DNA of 58,583 nucleotides from Desulfobacterales bacterium RIFOXYA12_FULL_46_15 (GTDB lineage Bacteria; Desulfobacterota; Desulfobacteria; Desulfobacterales; Desulfobacteraceae), in NCBI GenBank assembly GCA_001799395.1, contig MGTJ01000037.1, positions 1-58,583 of the forward strand. Reading direction: 5' to 3'. A program made the position numbers and the translations under genes. A model generated the notes under the pieces. The model saw only the letters and a list, made by a program, of their open reading frames with translations, did no database searches and had not been told where the DNA came from. This document shows, one piece after another, positions 18,191 to 26,567 of this stretch. Position 1 is the stretch's first letter, and the number at the start of each line of letters is the position of its first letter.

Positions 18191-18676
18191 ATGTCAAATA
18201 TCACATTAGATAAAAAAAGAATATTGATTGTTGATGATGAACCCGATGTCCTTGATTCCCTAGAAGAATTGCTGAATATGTGTGCAACCGTCAGGGCTCA
18301 GAATTTTGAAGAAGCCAATCATCTGTTGGAAACAGAAAAATTTGATATTGCAATTCTGGACATCATGGGTGTTGATGGTTATCAACTGCTGGAAACCGCC
18401 ACCAAGAAAAATGTAATTACTGTGATGCTCACTGCCCATGCCTTAAGTCCGGATAATATCAAAAAATCTTATCTTGGCGGAGCCTGTTCCTATATCCCAA
18501 AAGAAGAGATGATCAATATAGAAGCTTTTCTCATTGACGTTCTAACAGCCAAGAAAGAAGGAAAAAACCCGTGGACAAGCTGGTATAATAGGCTTGCTTC
18601 TTTCTGTGAGGAAAAATTCGGCCCTGAATGGGACAAAGATGAAAAAAAATTCTGGGAAAAGATGATCTATTATTAA
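18191..18676 (+). CDS. Single-domain response regulator with short C-terminal extension
   Basis: This 161-residue protein has a CheY-like receiver domain: the acidic pair in VDDEPDV, the phospho-acceptor Asp57 in AILDIMGVDGY, the switch Thr in MLTAHA and the conserved Lys in YIPKEEM. The last 40 residues (KNPWTSWYNRLASFCEEKFGPEWD and beyond) form a Trp-rich tail without a DNA-binding motif. The output is presumably protein-protein interaction. No kinase gene is adjacent; the nearest are at 31.9-40.9 kb. Confidence 0.88.
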   Translation: MSNITLDKKRILIVDDEPDVLDSLEELLNMCATVRAQNFEEANHLLETEKFDIAILDIMGVDGYQLLETATKKNVITVMLTAHALSPDNIKKSYLGGACSYIPKEEMINIEAFLIDVLTAKKEGKNPWTSWYNRLASFCEEKFGPEWDKDEKKFWEKMIYY

Positions 18677-18705
18677 CCATCTACACACAACCTTGAAATA
18701 AAGCG

Positions 18706-18745
18706 AAAATTCCCTTGTTGAGCTTTTTGACAGGGGAATTTTTTT
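18706..18745. terminator. Bidirectional rho-independent terminator
   Basis: A 13-bp stem (AAAATTCCCTTGT against ACAGGGGAATTTT, one G-U pair) with an 11-nt loop is followed by a T run. It sits between the convergent response regulator and PP-loop genes, and the A run on its left side serves the minus-strand transcript. Confidence 0.8.
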
Positions 18746-19742
18746 ATATCATGAATTTTTTAAATTGTTCTATCTTTTCTTTACTGACTGTGATTATCCT
18801 GCTGCCGCCGTTTTCCATGATACGGATGGGTGCTTCCTCTTCCGGTGATTTGGTATAAGCAGCACAGATAAGCGCTGCTGTTTCGATATTTGCAGGCGAT
18901 GCAGTGCCGGTTAAGATTACATCAGGTCCCGGTAGTGTATTGTGTTTTAATAAAATATCCGTGTGTTGTTGATAATATTCCATCAGAAATTCATTGTCCT
19001 GTTGTGACCGCCCCACAATTACCTTTGTCCTTGAATCCATCCTGAAATGTCTTCCGTATTTTAATAAATAAAGCTCCCGGTTATTAAAAGAAATCTGTAC
19101 ATCCATAAGATCCATCAGTCTTGATGAAAAGATTTTATCCGTCAAAAGACACCCCCCGGCAGGGGAAGGATATTCTTTTATCCCGAATTCCTTTGCCATC
19201 CGGAATTGGGTTTTTCTAGACCGTCCTGAAATATCCATGAGGGTTTCCCGGTTTACAAGGCCTTTTTTTTCCATTTCTGTGGCTGGTAATAATTTTGCAC
19301 TCAGGGGTCTTAAAATTTTCCCTTCAAACCCGGAGTTTTTTTCTACATACCGCAATGAATTTTTATTCTGGGATTTGGGTCGCTGGCCCACGACTTCACC
19401 ACTGAACAGAAAATCAAATCCTTCATTTTTAAGGACTTCCCCGGCTTTTGAAAACATCAGGGCATGACAATCCATGCATGGATTCATATTTTTCCCAAAC
19501 CCGGCATTAGGCTTTTTCATCATTTCCATGTAATCATCCGTGATGTTATGGATGAATAGCGGGATACCGGTTTGAAGGGATGCTTTTTTTGCAGATTCGG
19601 ATGAGAAAAAAGGCGTTTCAAAAGAAATAAGGGTCACTGCTATTCCCTGCTGCTGGAGCAGAAGAGCAGACAACATGCTGTCCAGCCCGCCTGAGCAAAG
19701 GCCAAGGCCTTTCACCGGGCTTGAGGTTTTTTCAATCTTCAT
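18744..19742 (-). CDS. PP-loop ATPase, MnmA/ThiI-like putative tRNA-modifying protein
   Basis: This 332-residue protein (ATG at 19742) is a PP-loop ATP pyrophosphatase with the SGGLDSMLSALLL motif near residue 17. A conserved Cys pair follows in NPCMDCHALMF, with another Cys in PAGGCLLTD, as in tRNA sulfur-transfer enzymes. The C-terminal part (LKYGRHFRMDSRTKVIVGRS) resembles the NFACT-R/DUF814 segment that some deltaproteobacterial MnmA-like proteins carry. A role in tRNA thiolation is likely but the target nucleoside is unknown. A longer reading from 19823 would run into nth, so it was rejected. Only 13 nt separate it from divergent nth. Confidence 0.75.
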   Translation of the reverse strand: MKIEKTSSPVKGLGLCSGGLDSMLSALLLQQQGIAVTLISFETPFFSSESAKKASLQTGIPLFIHNITDDYMEMMKKPNAGFGKNMNPCMDCHALMFSKAGEVLKNEGFDFLFSGEVVGQRPKSQNKNSLRYVEKNSGFEGKILRPLSAKLLPATEMEKKGLVNRETLMDISGRSRKTQFRMAKEFGIKEYPSPAGGCLLTDKIFSSRLMDLMDVQISFNNRELYLLKYGRHFRMDSRTKVIVGRSQQDNEFLMEYYQQHTDILLKHNTLPGPDVILTGTASPANIETAALICAAYTKSPEEEAPIRIMENGGSRIITVSKEKIEQFKKFMI

Positions 19743-19755
19743 ATATAACCTTTTT

Positions 19756-20394
19756 ATGGCAGTAAATTTATCAAAAATAAAAATAATCCTCCAGACATTA
19801 AGGGACAGGTATCCTGTTGTCAAGACCCAGCTTGAGCATGAAACCCCTTTTCAACTGCTGATCGCAACCATTTTATCTGCTCAGTGCACGGATAATCAGG
19901 TCAATAAAGTATCTAAAACTCTTTTTCTTGCTTATCCTGATCCAAAAGCCCTGGCTCTTGCACCGTTAAACCGGATAAAAAAAATCATTTATTCCACAGG
20001 CTTTTACAATAATAAGGCGAAAAATATCAAGGCTTGTGCACAGGTTTTGATGAATGAATACGAAGGCATTGTACCGGATGAGATGGACAAGCTGGTAAAA
20101 CTGCCGGGAGTTGGCAGGAAAACAGCCAATGTGGTTCTGTCGGCTGTATTTTGTCATAAAACCATTGTCGTGGATACCCATGTACTCAGGATTTCAAACC
20201 GGCTTGGACTGACCGATAAAAAGGATCCTGTCAAAGTCGAATATGAACTGATGGAAATAATACCTGAAAAACACTGGAATGACCTGTCCCTTCAACTGAT
20301 ATATTTTGGAAGGGAAATATGTGATGCAAAAAAACCGCTCTGTCCGGAATGCCCGCTGTTAAAAATCTGCCCTTCAGGGAAGAAGAGCAGATAA
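19756..20394 (+). CDS. nth: Endonuclease III (DNA glycosylase/AP lyase)
   Basis: Endonuclease III excises oxidised pyrimidines. The 212-residue protein has the helix-hairpin-helix LPGVGRKTANVVLSA with the catalytic Lys, the catalytic Asp in VVDTHVLRISNRLG, and a C-terminal 4Fe-4S set C-x6-C-x2-C-x5-C (ICDAKKPLCPECPLLKIC). The start ATG at 19756 avoids overlap with the divergent PP-loop gene. Confidence 0.95.
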   Translation: MAVNLSKIKIILQTLRDRYPVVKTQLEHETPFQLLIATILSAQCTDNQVNKVSKTLFLAYPDPKALALAPLNRIKKIIYSTGFYNNKAKNIKACAQVLMNEYEGIVPDEMDKLVKLPGVGRKTANVVLSAVFCHKTIVVDTHVLRISNRLGLTDKKDPVKVEYELMEIIPEKHWNDLSLQLIYFGREICDAKKPLCPECPLLKICPSGKKSR

Positions 20395-20401
20395 GATTTT
20401 T

Positions 20402-20749
20402 TTATCCCTTGAAATTGCTTATAAACTCTAAAAGTCTTTTGCATTCTTTATTGAGCTTTTCAAGCTTTTCTTCAACACTGTTCATATCATTTGATTTTCC
20501 CGATGATTCAAGGGCATATGCAGCTTCAGCAGCAGGTTCTGCAGCAAGATATCTTAATGTGCCTTTCAGTTTATGGGCGGAACTGTCCAGTTTCGGACCG
20601 TCTTTTTCGATTACTGCATTTCTGATTTCCTCAAAGGCTTCCGGATAATCCTGAACAAAATCTGCAAAACAATCCCTGATAAGTTCCATATCCCCATCCA
20701 TTATTTCTTTGAGTTCCTCGATATTCACAACATCGTTTTCTGCCGTCAT
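20402..20749 (-). CDS. Hpt-domain histidine phosphotransfer protein
   Basis: This 115-residue helical protein is a free-standing Hpt domain. The phospho-accepting His59 sits in SSAHKLKGTLRYLAA, with the following Lys and Gly typical of Hpt. The front helices (ELIRDCFADFVQDYPEAFEEI) are amphipathic and a basic tail follows. It would relay phosphate between a hybrid kinase and a receiver. It is the last gene of the seven-gene ABC/receiver operon, 37 nt behind the 181-aa protein, so the CheY-like fusion protein two genes upstream is an obvious candidate partner. Confidence 0.88.
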   Translation of the reverse strand: MTAENDVVNIEELKEIMDGDMELIRDCFADFVQDYPEAFEEIRNAVIEKDGPKLDSSAHKLKGTLRYLAAEPAAEAAYALESSGKSNDMNSVEEKLEKLNKECKRLLEFISNFKG

Positions 20750-20786
20750 GATTCAATTCCTCCTTTATCTTTTGTTCAAACGAGAA

Positions 20787-21332
20787 TTATGAGTCTTTTT
20801 TCTTTTCCCAGAAATCACGGCTTTCTTTTAGGATATCAGTAATATCGTCATCAACAAGATCATCGGTAATGAAGCTGTCCTCTTCGATGCGTGATCCGGT
20901 TTCGTTAAGGTCTGTGTCAGGATCAGGGTCTTCAGTCAGCTCTTCTATATCGTCGAGCGTATCAAGGTCATAATCGGAAAGATCAAGATTGTCCACTGTT
21001 TTTGTTTTTTCATCCGTATCTATGTCCAATAGACCGGTATCCCCTTTTCCCCTGAGATCTTCAAACAGACTATCCTGGCTGTCAGATTCCGGCGGGATAT
21101 GGTTTCCCTGCCGGTCAAACATGAGGCTGCCGCGTAAAGCAAGCTCAAAGTCCATCCGAAAGGCAATCCGGTTGTTATGGACGACAATCTCACCTCCCTT
21201 TGCTGAAAGAGCTGCCGCAGTCATTTTTTTTAAAATGATTTCCCGGACTGCATCAAGGTCAAGTTCCTCTTTTAGCGATTCAATAAGGTCTTTTTCCCCG
21301 TTTTTAATGATACCTGGATCTGTTATTCTCAT
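20787..21332 (-). CDS. Acidic protein of unknown function
   Basis: This 181-residue protein is not recognised. Residues 1-80 look folded (helix EKDLIESLKEELDLDAVREIILKK, then KGGEIVVHNNRIAFRMDFELALRGSLMFD). Residues 80-175 are low complexity and strongly acidic, with many DD, DLD and EE runs, before a charged end (FWEKKKDS). It has no signal peptide, membrane segment or cysteines. It lies 21 nt downstream of the CheY-binding-protein fusion and 37 nt upstream of the Hpt gene. The acidic tail could be a protein-binding or charge-mimic region; this is inference only. Confidence 0.7.
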   Translation of the reverse strand: MRITDPGIIKNGEKDLIESLKEELDLDAVREIILKKMTAAALSAKGGEIVVHNNRIAFRMDFELALRGSLMFDRQGNHIPPESDSQDSLFEDLRGKGDTGLLDIDTDEKTKTVDNLDLSDYDLDTLDDIEELTEDPDPDTDLNETGSRIEEDSFITDDLVDDDITDILKESRDFWEKKKDS

Positions 21333-21353
21333 GGAGGTCCTCCATTTTAAAAA

Positions 21354-22727
21354 TTATTTGTATGCTTCATCTGCAAAGCGTTTTTCAATAAACCGATCAA
21401 GATCGATAATCCGTCCGATTTCCATGACATCATGCATATACCGCTGGATTTTATCAAGATCTTCAGCAACCGGATAAAGTCCGTCCCATCGGATGGATTT
21501 GGGCTGGGAAAAAACATTCTGAAGCACCTGGGGATTGAGTCCGAGTTTTCCTTCAGGGTCAAGAAAGCTAACTGCAATCCTTGCGGCCCTTATTTTATCG
21601 TTTTCAATATATTCGCCGGTTTCTACAAGCAGAGAAACAAACTCCTGAGCAGCCTCAGGGAATTTCTGGATAAAATCCTCCTGCATGGCCACAATGCAGC
21701 AGGGATGATTGTCCCAACGGCTGGCCGAATAAAATTCAAGATTGCCGATTTCTGCCACAATAGCTTTTGTAGCAACCGGTTCGGCTACCATAAATCCTGC
21801 AACATCTTCATTCTCTTTCATGATTCCAGGCATTTTAATGGGCGGTACGACTTCAAATCGAACATTGATGGCTTTTTTCCCAGGAACCCCGGGTTTCAGA
21901 CCCAGCTCTTTTAAAAACTGATGGGCCAGCATGTGGTGAACTGACATCTTATGGGGGATATCAACGACTTTATATCTGTAGAAGCTTTGCAGGGAATCAA
22001 ATCTTGGGTCATAATGCCGGGACCGGATAAAAGTGCTTCCGTTTTTATGGGCAAATAAAACCAGTCTGATGGGGGAGTCATAGGCAAAAAGATCCATGGC
22101 AATGGGCGCCAGCACAAATGCGCAGTCGATTTCACCATTTTCAAGCCCTTCCTGGATAGGATTCCATCCTGCTTTCAGGTTTGTAGTCAGGTCAAAATGA
22201 ACCGGTTCAACATCCCCCTGCTCGATCCTGTGTTTCAGTGCGCCCAGCGCCAGGTGGTCTGTGATCTGGATATGGGCAACATTGAGTTCAACCCGGCCCC
22301 CCACGACTTGTCTTTGTTTTTGAACCGGCCCTTTATCCAGGGATTCACCGGCAAAAGCCATTGTTATGGCCTTACTGATCTGGGCCTCATCAAAAGGTTT
22401 GGGAACATGACCGCTGCCGCCTGCTTCCATGATAGATATCTGCTGGGCTTTATCAGACTGTGCGGTTGCCATGATAAACGGCAGGGTTTTAAATTCATCC
22501 ATTTTCCTCAAGGCTTTCAGGAATTCAAGTCCGTCCATCTGTGGCATATTCCAGTCGCTGATGACAAGATCGGGTTTTTCAGCTTTTACTTTTTCAAGTC
22601 CGTCTGCGCCATTTACAGCCATAACAAGATTTTCATATCCGGCTTTGTTTAATATCTGTTTGAACATGATGCGCATGGTCCCGGAGTCATCCGCCACAAC
22701 AATTTTAATGTTAGGATTCACAGCCAT
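21354..22727 (-). CDS. CheY-like receiver domain fused to an NrtA/TauA-type substrate-binding domain
   Basis: The 457-residue protein has no signal peptide. Residues 8-125 are a CheY-like receiver: acidic DD at 13-14, phospho-acceptor Asp58 in VISDWNMPQMDG, a Thr in IMATAQSDK and Lys in PKPFDEA. After a linker (about 126-140), residues about 141-457 are a periplasmic-binding-protein-like module of the nitrate/sulfonate/taurine type (ELNVAHIQITDHLALGALK, DCAFVLAPIAMDLFAY, WDNHPCCIVAMQEDFI). The start ATG at 22727 follows an AAGGAG site. It is the fifth gene of the operon, after the ABC permease. The binding module presumably senses a ligand in the cytoplasm and works with receiver phosphorylation. 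This fusion is not one I recognise as characterised. Confidence 0.85.
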   Translation of the reverse strand: MAVNPNIKIVVADDSGTMRIMFKQILNKAGYENLVMAVNGADGLEKVKAEKPDLVISDWNMPQMDGLEFLKALRKMDEFKTLPFIMATAQSDKAQQISIMEAGGSGHVPKPFDEAQISKAITMAFAGESLDKGPVQKQRQVVGGRVELNVAHIQITDHLALGALKHRIEQGDVEPVHFDLTTNLKAGWNPIQEGLENGEIDCAFVLAPIAMDLFAYDSPIRLVLFAHKNGSTFIRSRHYDPRFDSLQSFYRYKVVDIPHKMSVHHMLAHQFLKELGLKPGVPGKKAINVRFEVVPPIKMPGIMKENEDVAGFMVAEPVATKAIVAEIGNLEFYSASRWDNHPCCIVAMQEDFIQKFPEAAQEFVSLLVETGEYIENDKIRAARIAVSFLDPEGKLGLNPQVLQNVFSQPKSIRWDGLYPVAEDLDKIQRYMHDVMEIGRIIDLDRFIEKRFADEAYK

Positions 22728-22779
22728 AAAAACACTCCTTAAGGTTTTATAAATATGGTATATAGTTTGATTGTAAAAG

Positions 22780-23610
22780 TTATTCGTTCCATGACCAGCT
22801 AAAGGTATGCTGGAGTTTCTGGATGATTCTGTCCAGGGAAAAACCGAGAATACCAATTGCAATGATCATTGCCATGAGTTTGTCATATTCCATTGTATCC
22901 CTGGCATCATTGATCAAATATCCAAGCCCGCTTGAAACCCCTAAGAATTCAGCCGGGACAAGCACAATCCATGCAACCCCCAAAGCGAGGCGAAGGCTTG
23001 TCAGCATATAAGGCAAAGAAAAAGGGATAATAATCGTTTTTATCAATTGAAAATTATTTGCTCCCTGGTTCAGCGCCATTTTGATCCATTGAGGGTTAAT
23101 ATTCAAAACACCAATGGTTGTATTCAGTATTATAGGGCAAATTGTCGCCATTACAATCAAAAAATATATGGCAGATTCAAAACTTGCAAATAAGAGGATG
23201 GCAATAGGCATCCAGGAAAGCGGGCTGATCATTCTCACAAATTGAATCGGGGAGTAGGAAAGTCCCCGGAACATGGGATAAAAACCTACCAGGATGCCGA
23301 TGGGAACGCCAGTGATTGCGGCAAGGCTTATCCCGATGAGAATCCTTTTGAGGCTTGCAAATACGGATATCCAGAACCTGCTTTCCTGGGCGGCCGTCAT
23401 CAGTGCCTTGAATGTCGGGCCGGGTGAAAATCCATTAAATTGAGAAAATTCAGGCCTTGTGAAAAAGAAACCTGCAACCATCATCCAGACCAGGGCAAAG
23501 GCGGCAAGACCGATCAGTTCATATTTCCAGCCTAGATCGCGATTACCGAAAATTGCATTCAGGCCCACCTGTTTGGGGTCTTTATAGATAAAACGATTAA
23601 TTGATTTCAA
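22780..23610 (-). CDS. ABC transporter permease, SsuC/TauC type
   Basis: This 276-residue membrane protein has about six hydrophobic segments (LIGLAALVWMMVAGFFF-like near 35, then 100-250). The cytoplasmic EAA-type loop is visible in WIKMALNQGANNFQLIKTIIIPFSLPYMLTSLRL. It belongs to the nitrate/sulfonate/taurine permease group. It overlaps the Tat-exported binding-protein gene by 14 nt. An unusual soluble N-terminal stretch of about 30 residues precedes the first segment. Confidence 0.9.
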   Translation of the reverse strand: MKSINRFIYKDPKQVGLNAIFGNRDLGWKYELIGLAAFALVWMMVAGFFFTRPEFSQFNGFSPGPTFKALMTAAQESRFWISVFASLKRILIGISLAAITGVPIGILVGFYPMFRGLSYSPIQFVRMISPLSWMPIAILLFASFESAIYFLIVMATICPIILNTTIGVLNINPQWIKMALNQGANNFQLIKTIIIPFSLPYMLTSLRLALGVAWIVLVPAEFLGVSSGLGYLINDARDTMEYDKLMAMIIAIGILGFSLDRIIQKLQHTFSWSWNE

Positions 23611-24775
23611 CTGTTTCTTCCCTTGTATAGGGTTTTGTAATATCGCAGTTGCAGAATCTTTTCAGACCACCCATTTCATCCAGGGCTTTACTGACATAGG
23701 TGTCATCCACCAGATCAGCCGCTGCTTTTCCAGTGTCGAGATCCTTAAGAAATAGGGTGTCTCCTTCCACAAGGGTCTGTTTCATCCGGTCAATGATAAA
23801 TTGTGTGGCTGATGGAAAAGGAAAGGGCTGAAACCCTATTCTTGCAACATTCCAGTCCGGGTGGACCACCTGATCAGGTTTCGGATTTTCAAATACCCTG
23901 GCCAGAACCTCCTTGGGAAAGGGAAGATATCCTTCACCGTCCCGGCTTAAAAGATGGGCTGTTTCACCTGGGTTGCGGATACACCAGTCCTGGGCCCGGA
24001 CAAGGGCATTCATGGCCTTTTGTACCATGGTTTTATTTTTATTGATAAAATCTTCTTGAGCAACAATGACACAGCAGGGATGATTTTTCCAGATATCACC
24101 TGAAAATCTCATGATCCTGGCGTTGAATTTGATCTCAGCCAGGGCATTGAATGGGTCTGCAACAATATATCCGTCGATTTTATTCCCCAGAAGAGCCGTG
24201 GGCATGTCCGGCGGGGGAAGAATGAAAAGATTGACCTCATTTTTTTCAAGTTTGGCAGACTGAGGCTGTATGACAGGGGTTAACCCATGGGACCGGATTC
24301 CCATTTGGAGGAGCAGGTTATGCATGGAATACCAGTAGGGGACGGCTATTTGTTTGCCGCCAAGATCTTTGAAACTGTAAATATTGGAATCCCCTCTCAC
24401 TGTAATTGCGCTTCCATTGGTATGATCCCAGGCCAGGACTTTTACTGGGATCTTTTGTTTGTACCTCATCCACATCGGGATGGGAAAGAGCATGTGAGTC
24501 AAATTGAATTTTCCGGCCAGGAAAGATTCGCTCAGTATTTCCCAGGATCTTACCATGACCGGTTTCTCAACAATAAGCCCTTCTTCCGAAAAATAGCCAA
24601 GACCGTGGGCCACAAGCAGGGGAGTGGCATCTGTAATGGGAAGATAGCCTATCTTCAGGGTCTCGGATGCGGCAAAGGCAGTGACTGCCCGGGGCAGGAA
24701 AAGCCCGGAGCAGGTGACGGCAGCGGTTTTCAGAAATTGCCGCCTTGAACTCGGTTGACAGTGACGGTCCATCAT
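23597..24775 (-). CDS. Tat-exported ABC substrate-binding protein, NrtA/TauA-like
   Basis: The 392-residue periplasmic binding protein begins with a textbook twin-arginine signal (SRRQFLK near residues 9-16, then a hydrophobic stretch and an AFA-AS cleavage region). The mature part opens LKIGYLPITDATPLLVAHGLGYFSEEGL, typical of nitrate/sulfonate/taurine binding proteins. It later has IDGYIVADPFNALAE and WKNHPCCVIVAQEDFI. These segments are shared with two cytoplasmic relatives in the same operon. The substrate is unknown. Tat export suggests folding or cofactor loading before export. It overlaps the ATPase gene by 4 nt. Confidence 0.9.
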   Translation of the reverse strand: MMDRHCQPSSRRQFLKTAAVTCSGLFLPRAVTAFAASETLKIGYLPITDATPLLVAHGLGYFSEEGLIVEKPVMVRSWEILSESFLAGKFNLTHMLFPIPMWMRYKQKIPVKVLAWDHTNGSAITVRGDSNIYSFKDLGGKQIAVPYWYSMHNLLLQMGIRSHGLTPVIQPQSAKLEKNEVNLFILPPPDMPTALLGNKIDGYIVADPFNALAEIKFNARIMRFSGDIWKNHPCCVIVAQEDFINKNKTMVQKAMNALVRAQDWCIRNPGETAHLLSRDGEGYLPFPKEVLARVFENPKPDQVVHPDWNVARIGFQPFPFPSATQFIIDRMKQTLVEGDTLFLKDLDTGKAAADLVDDTYVSKALDEMGGLKRFCNCDITKPYTREETVEIN

Positions 24776-25554
24776 AAAAGACTCCTTTTGGCTAAATATG
24801 AATTTTTGAAACGGTCCAGTATTTTTGTCCGGATTTCTTTGAATTTCATATTGTTCCGGTCCCTTGGATAGGGTTCCGTGATTTCAAAGATATCCGTTAT
24901 ATTGGCAGGTTCACTTGAAAGGAGGATAATCTTGTTTCCCAGCCGTATGGCCTCGTCAATATCATGGGTGACGAACACGGCGATAAACTGTTCGGAAAGC
25001 CACAGATTGACCAGTTCCTCCTGGATATGTGCCTGGGTGAATGTATCCAGGGAGGCAAAGGGCTCATCCAGGAGAAGGATTTCCGGGTGCCCAACCAGGG
25101 CTCTTGCCAGACAGGCTCTCTGGGCCATGCCAAGGGACAATTGATTGGGCCGTGCATCGGCAAACCCTGCAATCCCCATTATTTCAAGGAACTGACTGAC
25201 CCTGTAATCAAGGTTGTCCAAATCACCTCTAAGTTTGCATCCATATGCCACGTTTTCTTTTACCGTCAGCCACGGGATCAGGGTCGGCTGCTGAAACAGC
25301 AGGGAGCGTGAGGGGTGCAGACCGCTGATTTCCCTGCCATCAACAAATATTTTCCCTGATGTGGGCTGTTCGAGCCCGGCCAGAAGGTTTAAAAGCGTTG
25401 TCTTGCCGCAGCCGGATTCTCCCAGGATAATGACAAAATCACCTGGGTCAATGGAAAAAGAAATCTCCTTTAATACAACATGGTCTGAATTTTTTGATTT
25501 CCTGTATATTTTGGAGACCTGTTCAATTTGAATTTTCACTGTTCTTTTTCCCAT
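24772..25554 (-). CDS. ABC transporter ATP-binding protein, SsuB/TauB type
   Basis: This is a 260-residue importer ATPase. Walker A is GESGCGKTT near residue 41, Walker B ILLLDEPFASLD near 160, and the H-loop FVTHDIDEA. The signature motif reads NQLSLGMAQRACLARAL, with Leu in place of the usual first Gly of LSGG. It overlaps the 315-aa cytoplasmic binding-protein-like gene by 19 nt and the Tat-exported binding protein by 4 nt, so the transporter genes are tightly coupled. Confidence 0.92.
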   Translation of the reverse strand: MGKRTVKIQIEQVSKIYRKSKNSDHVVLKEISFSIDPGDFVIILGESGCGKTTLLNLLAGLEQPTSGKIFVDGREISGLHPSRSLLFQQPTLIPWLTVKENVAYGCKLRGDLDNLDYRVSQFLEIMGIAGFADARPNQLSLGMAQRACLARALVGHPEILLLDEPFASLDTFTQAHIQEELVNLWLSEQFIAVFVTHDIDEAIRLGNKIILLSSEPANITDIFEITEPYPRDRNNMKFKEIRTKILDRFKNSYLAKRSLL

Positions 25555-26483
25555 ATTGTATGAATGAAGGTCCTGTCGACCAGACGGTTTACATCAATGG
25601 ATGAATTCATAATGCCCATGGGGCCGGACAGATAATCCTGAATGATGTTCAGTGCTTCCGGGTCGGGAATCAATAGAGCTTTATCATAGGTCAGATCTGT
25701 TTCAAAAAGAATGTGCCGGACAATATCTTTATCCTGCCTTAAAAAAAATTGAGCCAGGGACACGAGTTCGTCATTTTTATTGTCTTCGATAAACTGAGCG
25801 GTTTGAATAAATAAAGAAATGATCTCTTTTACAGCTTCAGGATAATTTTCAATCAAAGATGTCTTGAGGATAAACACGGAACCGGGATGATTTTTCCATA
25901 AACTGCCGGTGGTGCAGATTCTTGTCACAAGCCCCCTTTTTTCAGCTTCACTGCCAAAGGGTTCTTCAACAGCAAATCCTGCAATATCCCGGTCATCGTC
26001 CTCAGCCGCCATTTCACCCATCAGATAAGGCGGGGTAATTTCACGGGCAACATCGGCGGTGGCATTGTCATGGGGTCCTAAACTGAGCCCTGCAGAGGAC
26101 AAGAACCTGTGGAGAAACATTGTCTGGATGGAAAGTTCTGCCGGAACAAGCACGGTTTTACCTTTAAATTCAGATATGCCTTTGATGCCGGACCGCCTGG
26201 TTTTAAAAATGCTGCTTCCGGATCTGTGGGTAAACATCAGCAGCCTTATATCAAGACCTGATGCAAAAAGGTCCATTGCAAGGGGCGCTGTGATGAAAGC
26301 ACCGTCAATCTCCTGATTTAAAATACTTTCACAAACCTGAGGCCAGGAATTCATGGCAACGGGCGTGAGGGTAGACCAGGCAAGCGTTCTGAATTGTTTT
26401 TTTAAATGGAGATCGGCAATACCCAAAATCAGGTGATCAAAAGATTTCAGATGCCCGATGCGAATACTGGGACGACTTATCAT
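25536..26483 (-). CDS. Cytoplasmic substrate-binding-protein homologue (no signal peptide)
   Basis: This 315-residue protein is related over its whole length to the binding module of the CheY fusion at 21354-22727. It has DGAFITAPLAMDLFAS where the fusion has DCAFVLAPIAMDLFAY, and both share the AGF..EEP/AEP and WxNHP regions. It starts directly with RPSIRIGHLKSFDHL and has no signal peptide or lipobox. The HPCC cysteines of its two relatives are replaced by HPGS. It is the first gene of the operon and precedes the ATPase. It may be a cytoplasmic ligand sensor or ligand reservoir. A misplaced or truncated exported protein is less likely, because the fused relative is cytoplasmic too. Confidence 0.8.
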   Translation of the reverse strand: MISRPSIRIGHLKSFDHLILGIADLHLKKQFRTLAWSTLTPVAMNSWPQVCESILNQEIDGAFITAPLAMDLFASGLDIRLLMFTHRSGSSIFKTRRSGIKGISEFKGKTVLVPAELSIQTMFLHRFLSSAGLSLGPHDNATADVAREITPPYLMGEMAAEDDDRDIAGFAVEEPFGSEAEKRGLVTRICTTGSLWKNHPGSVFILKTSLIENYPEAVKEIISLFIQTAQFIEDNKNDELVSLAQFFLRQDKDIVRHILFETDLTYDKALLIPDPEALNIIQDYLSGPMGIMNSSIDVNRLVDRTFIHTIWEKEQ

Positions 26484-26567
26484 GAATACCTCATGATTAT
26501 GATTTTTCCGGTATTAATACAGTTTTTCATTTGCCGCTTTTCCGAATACCAATTGTTAGCACAACCG

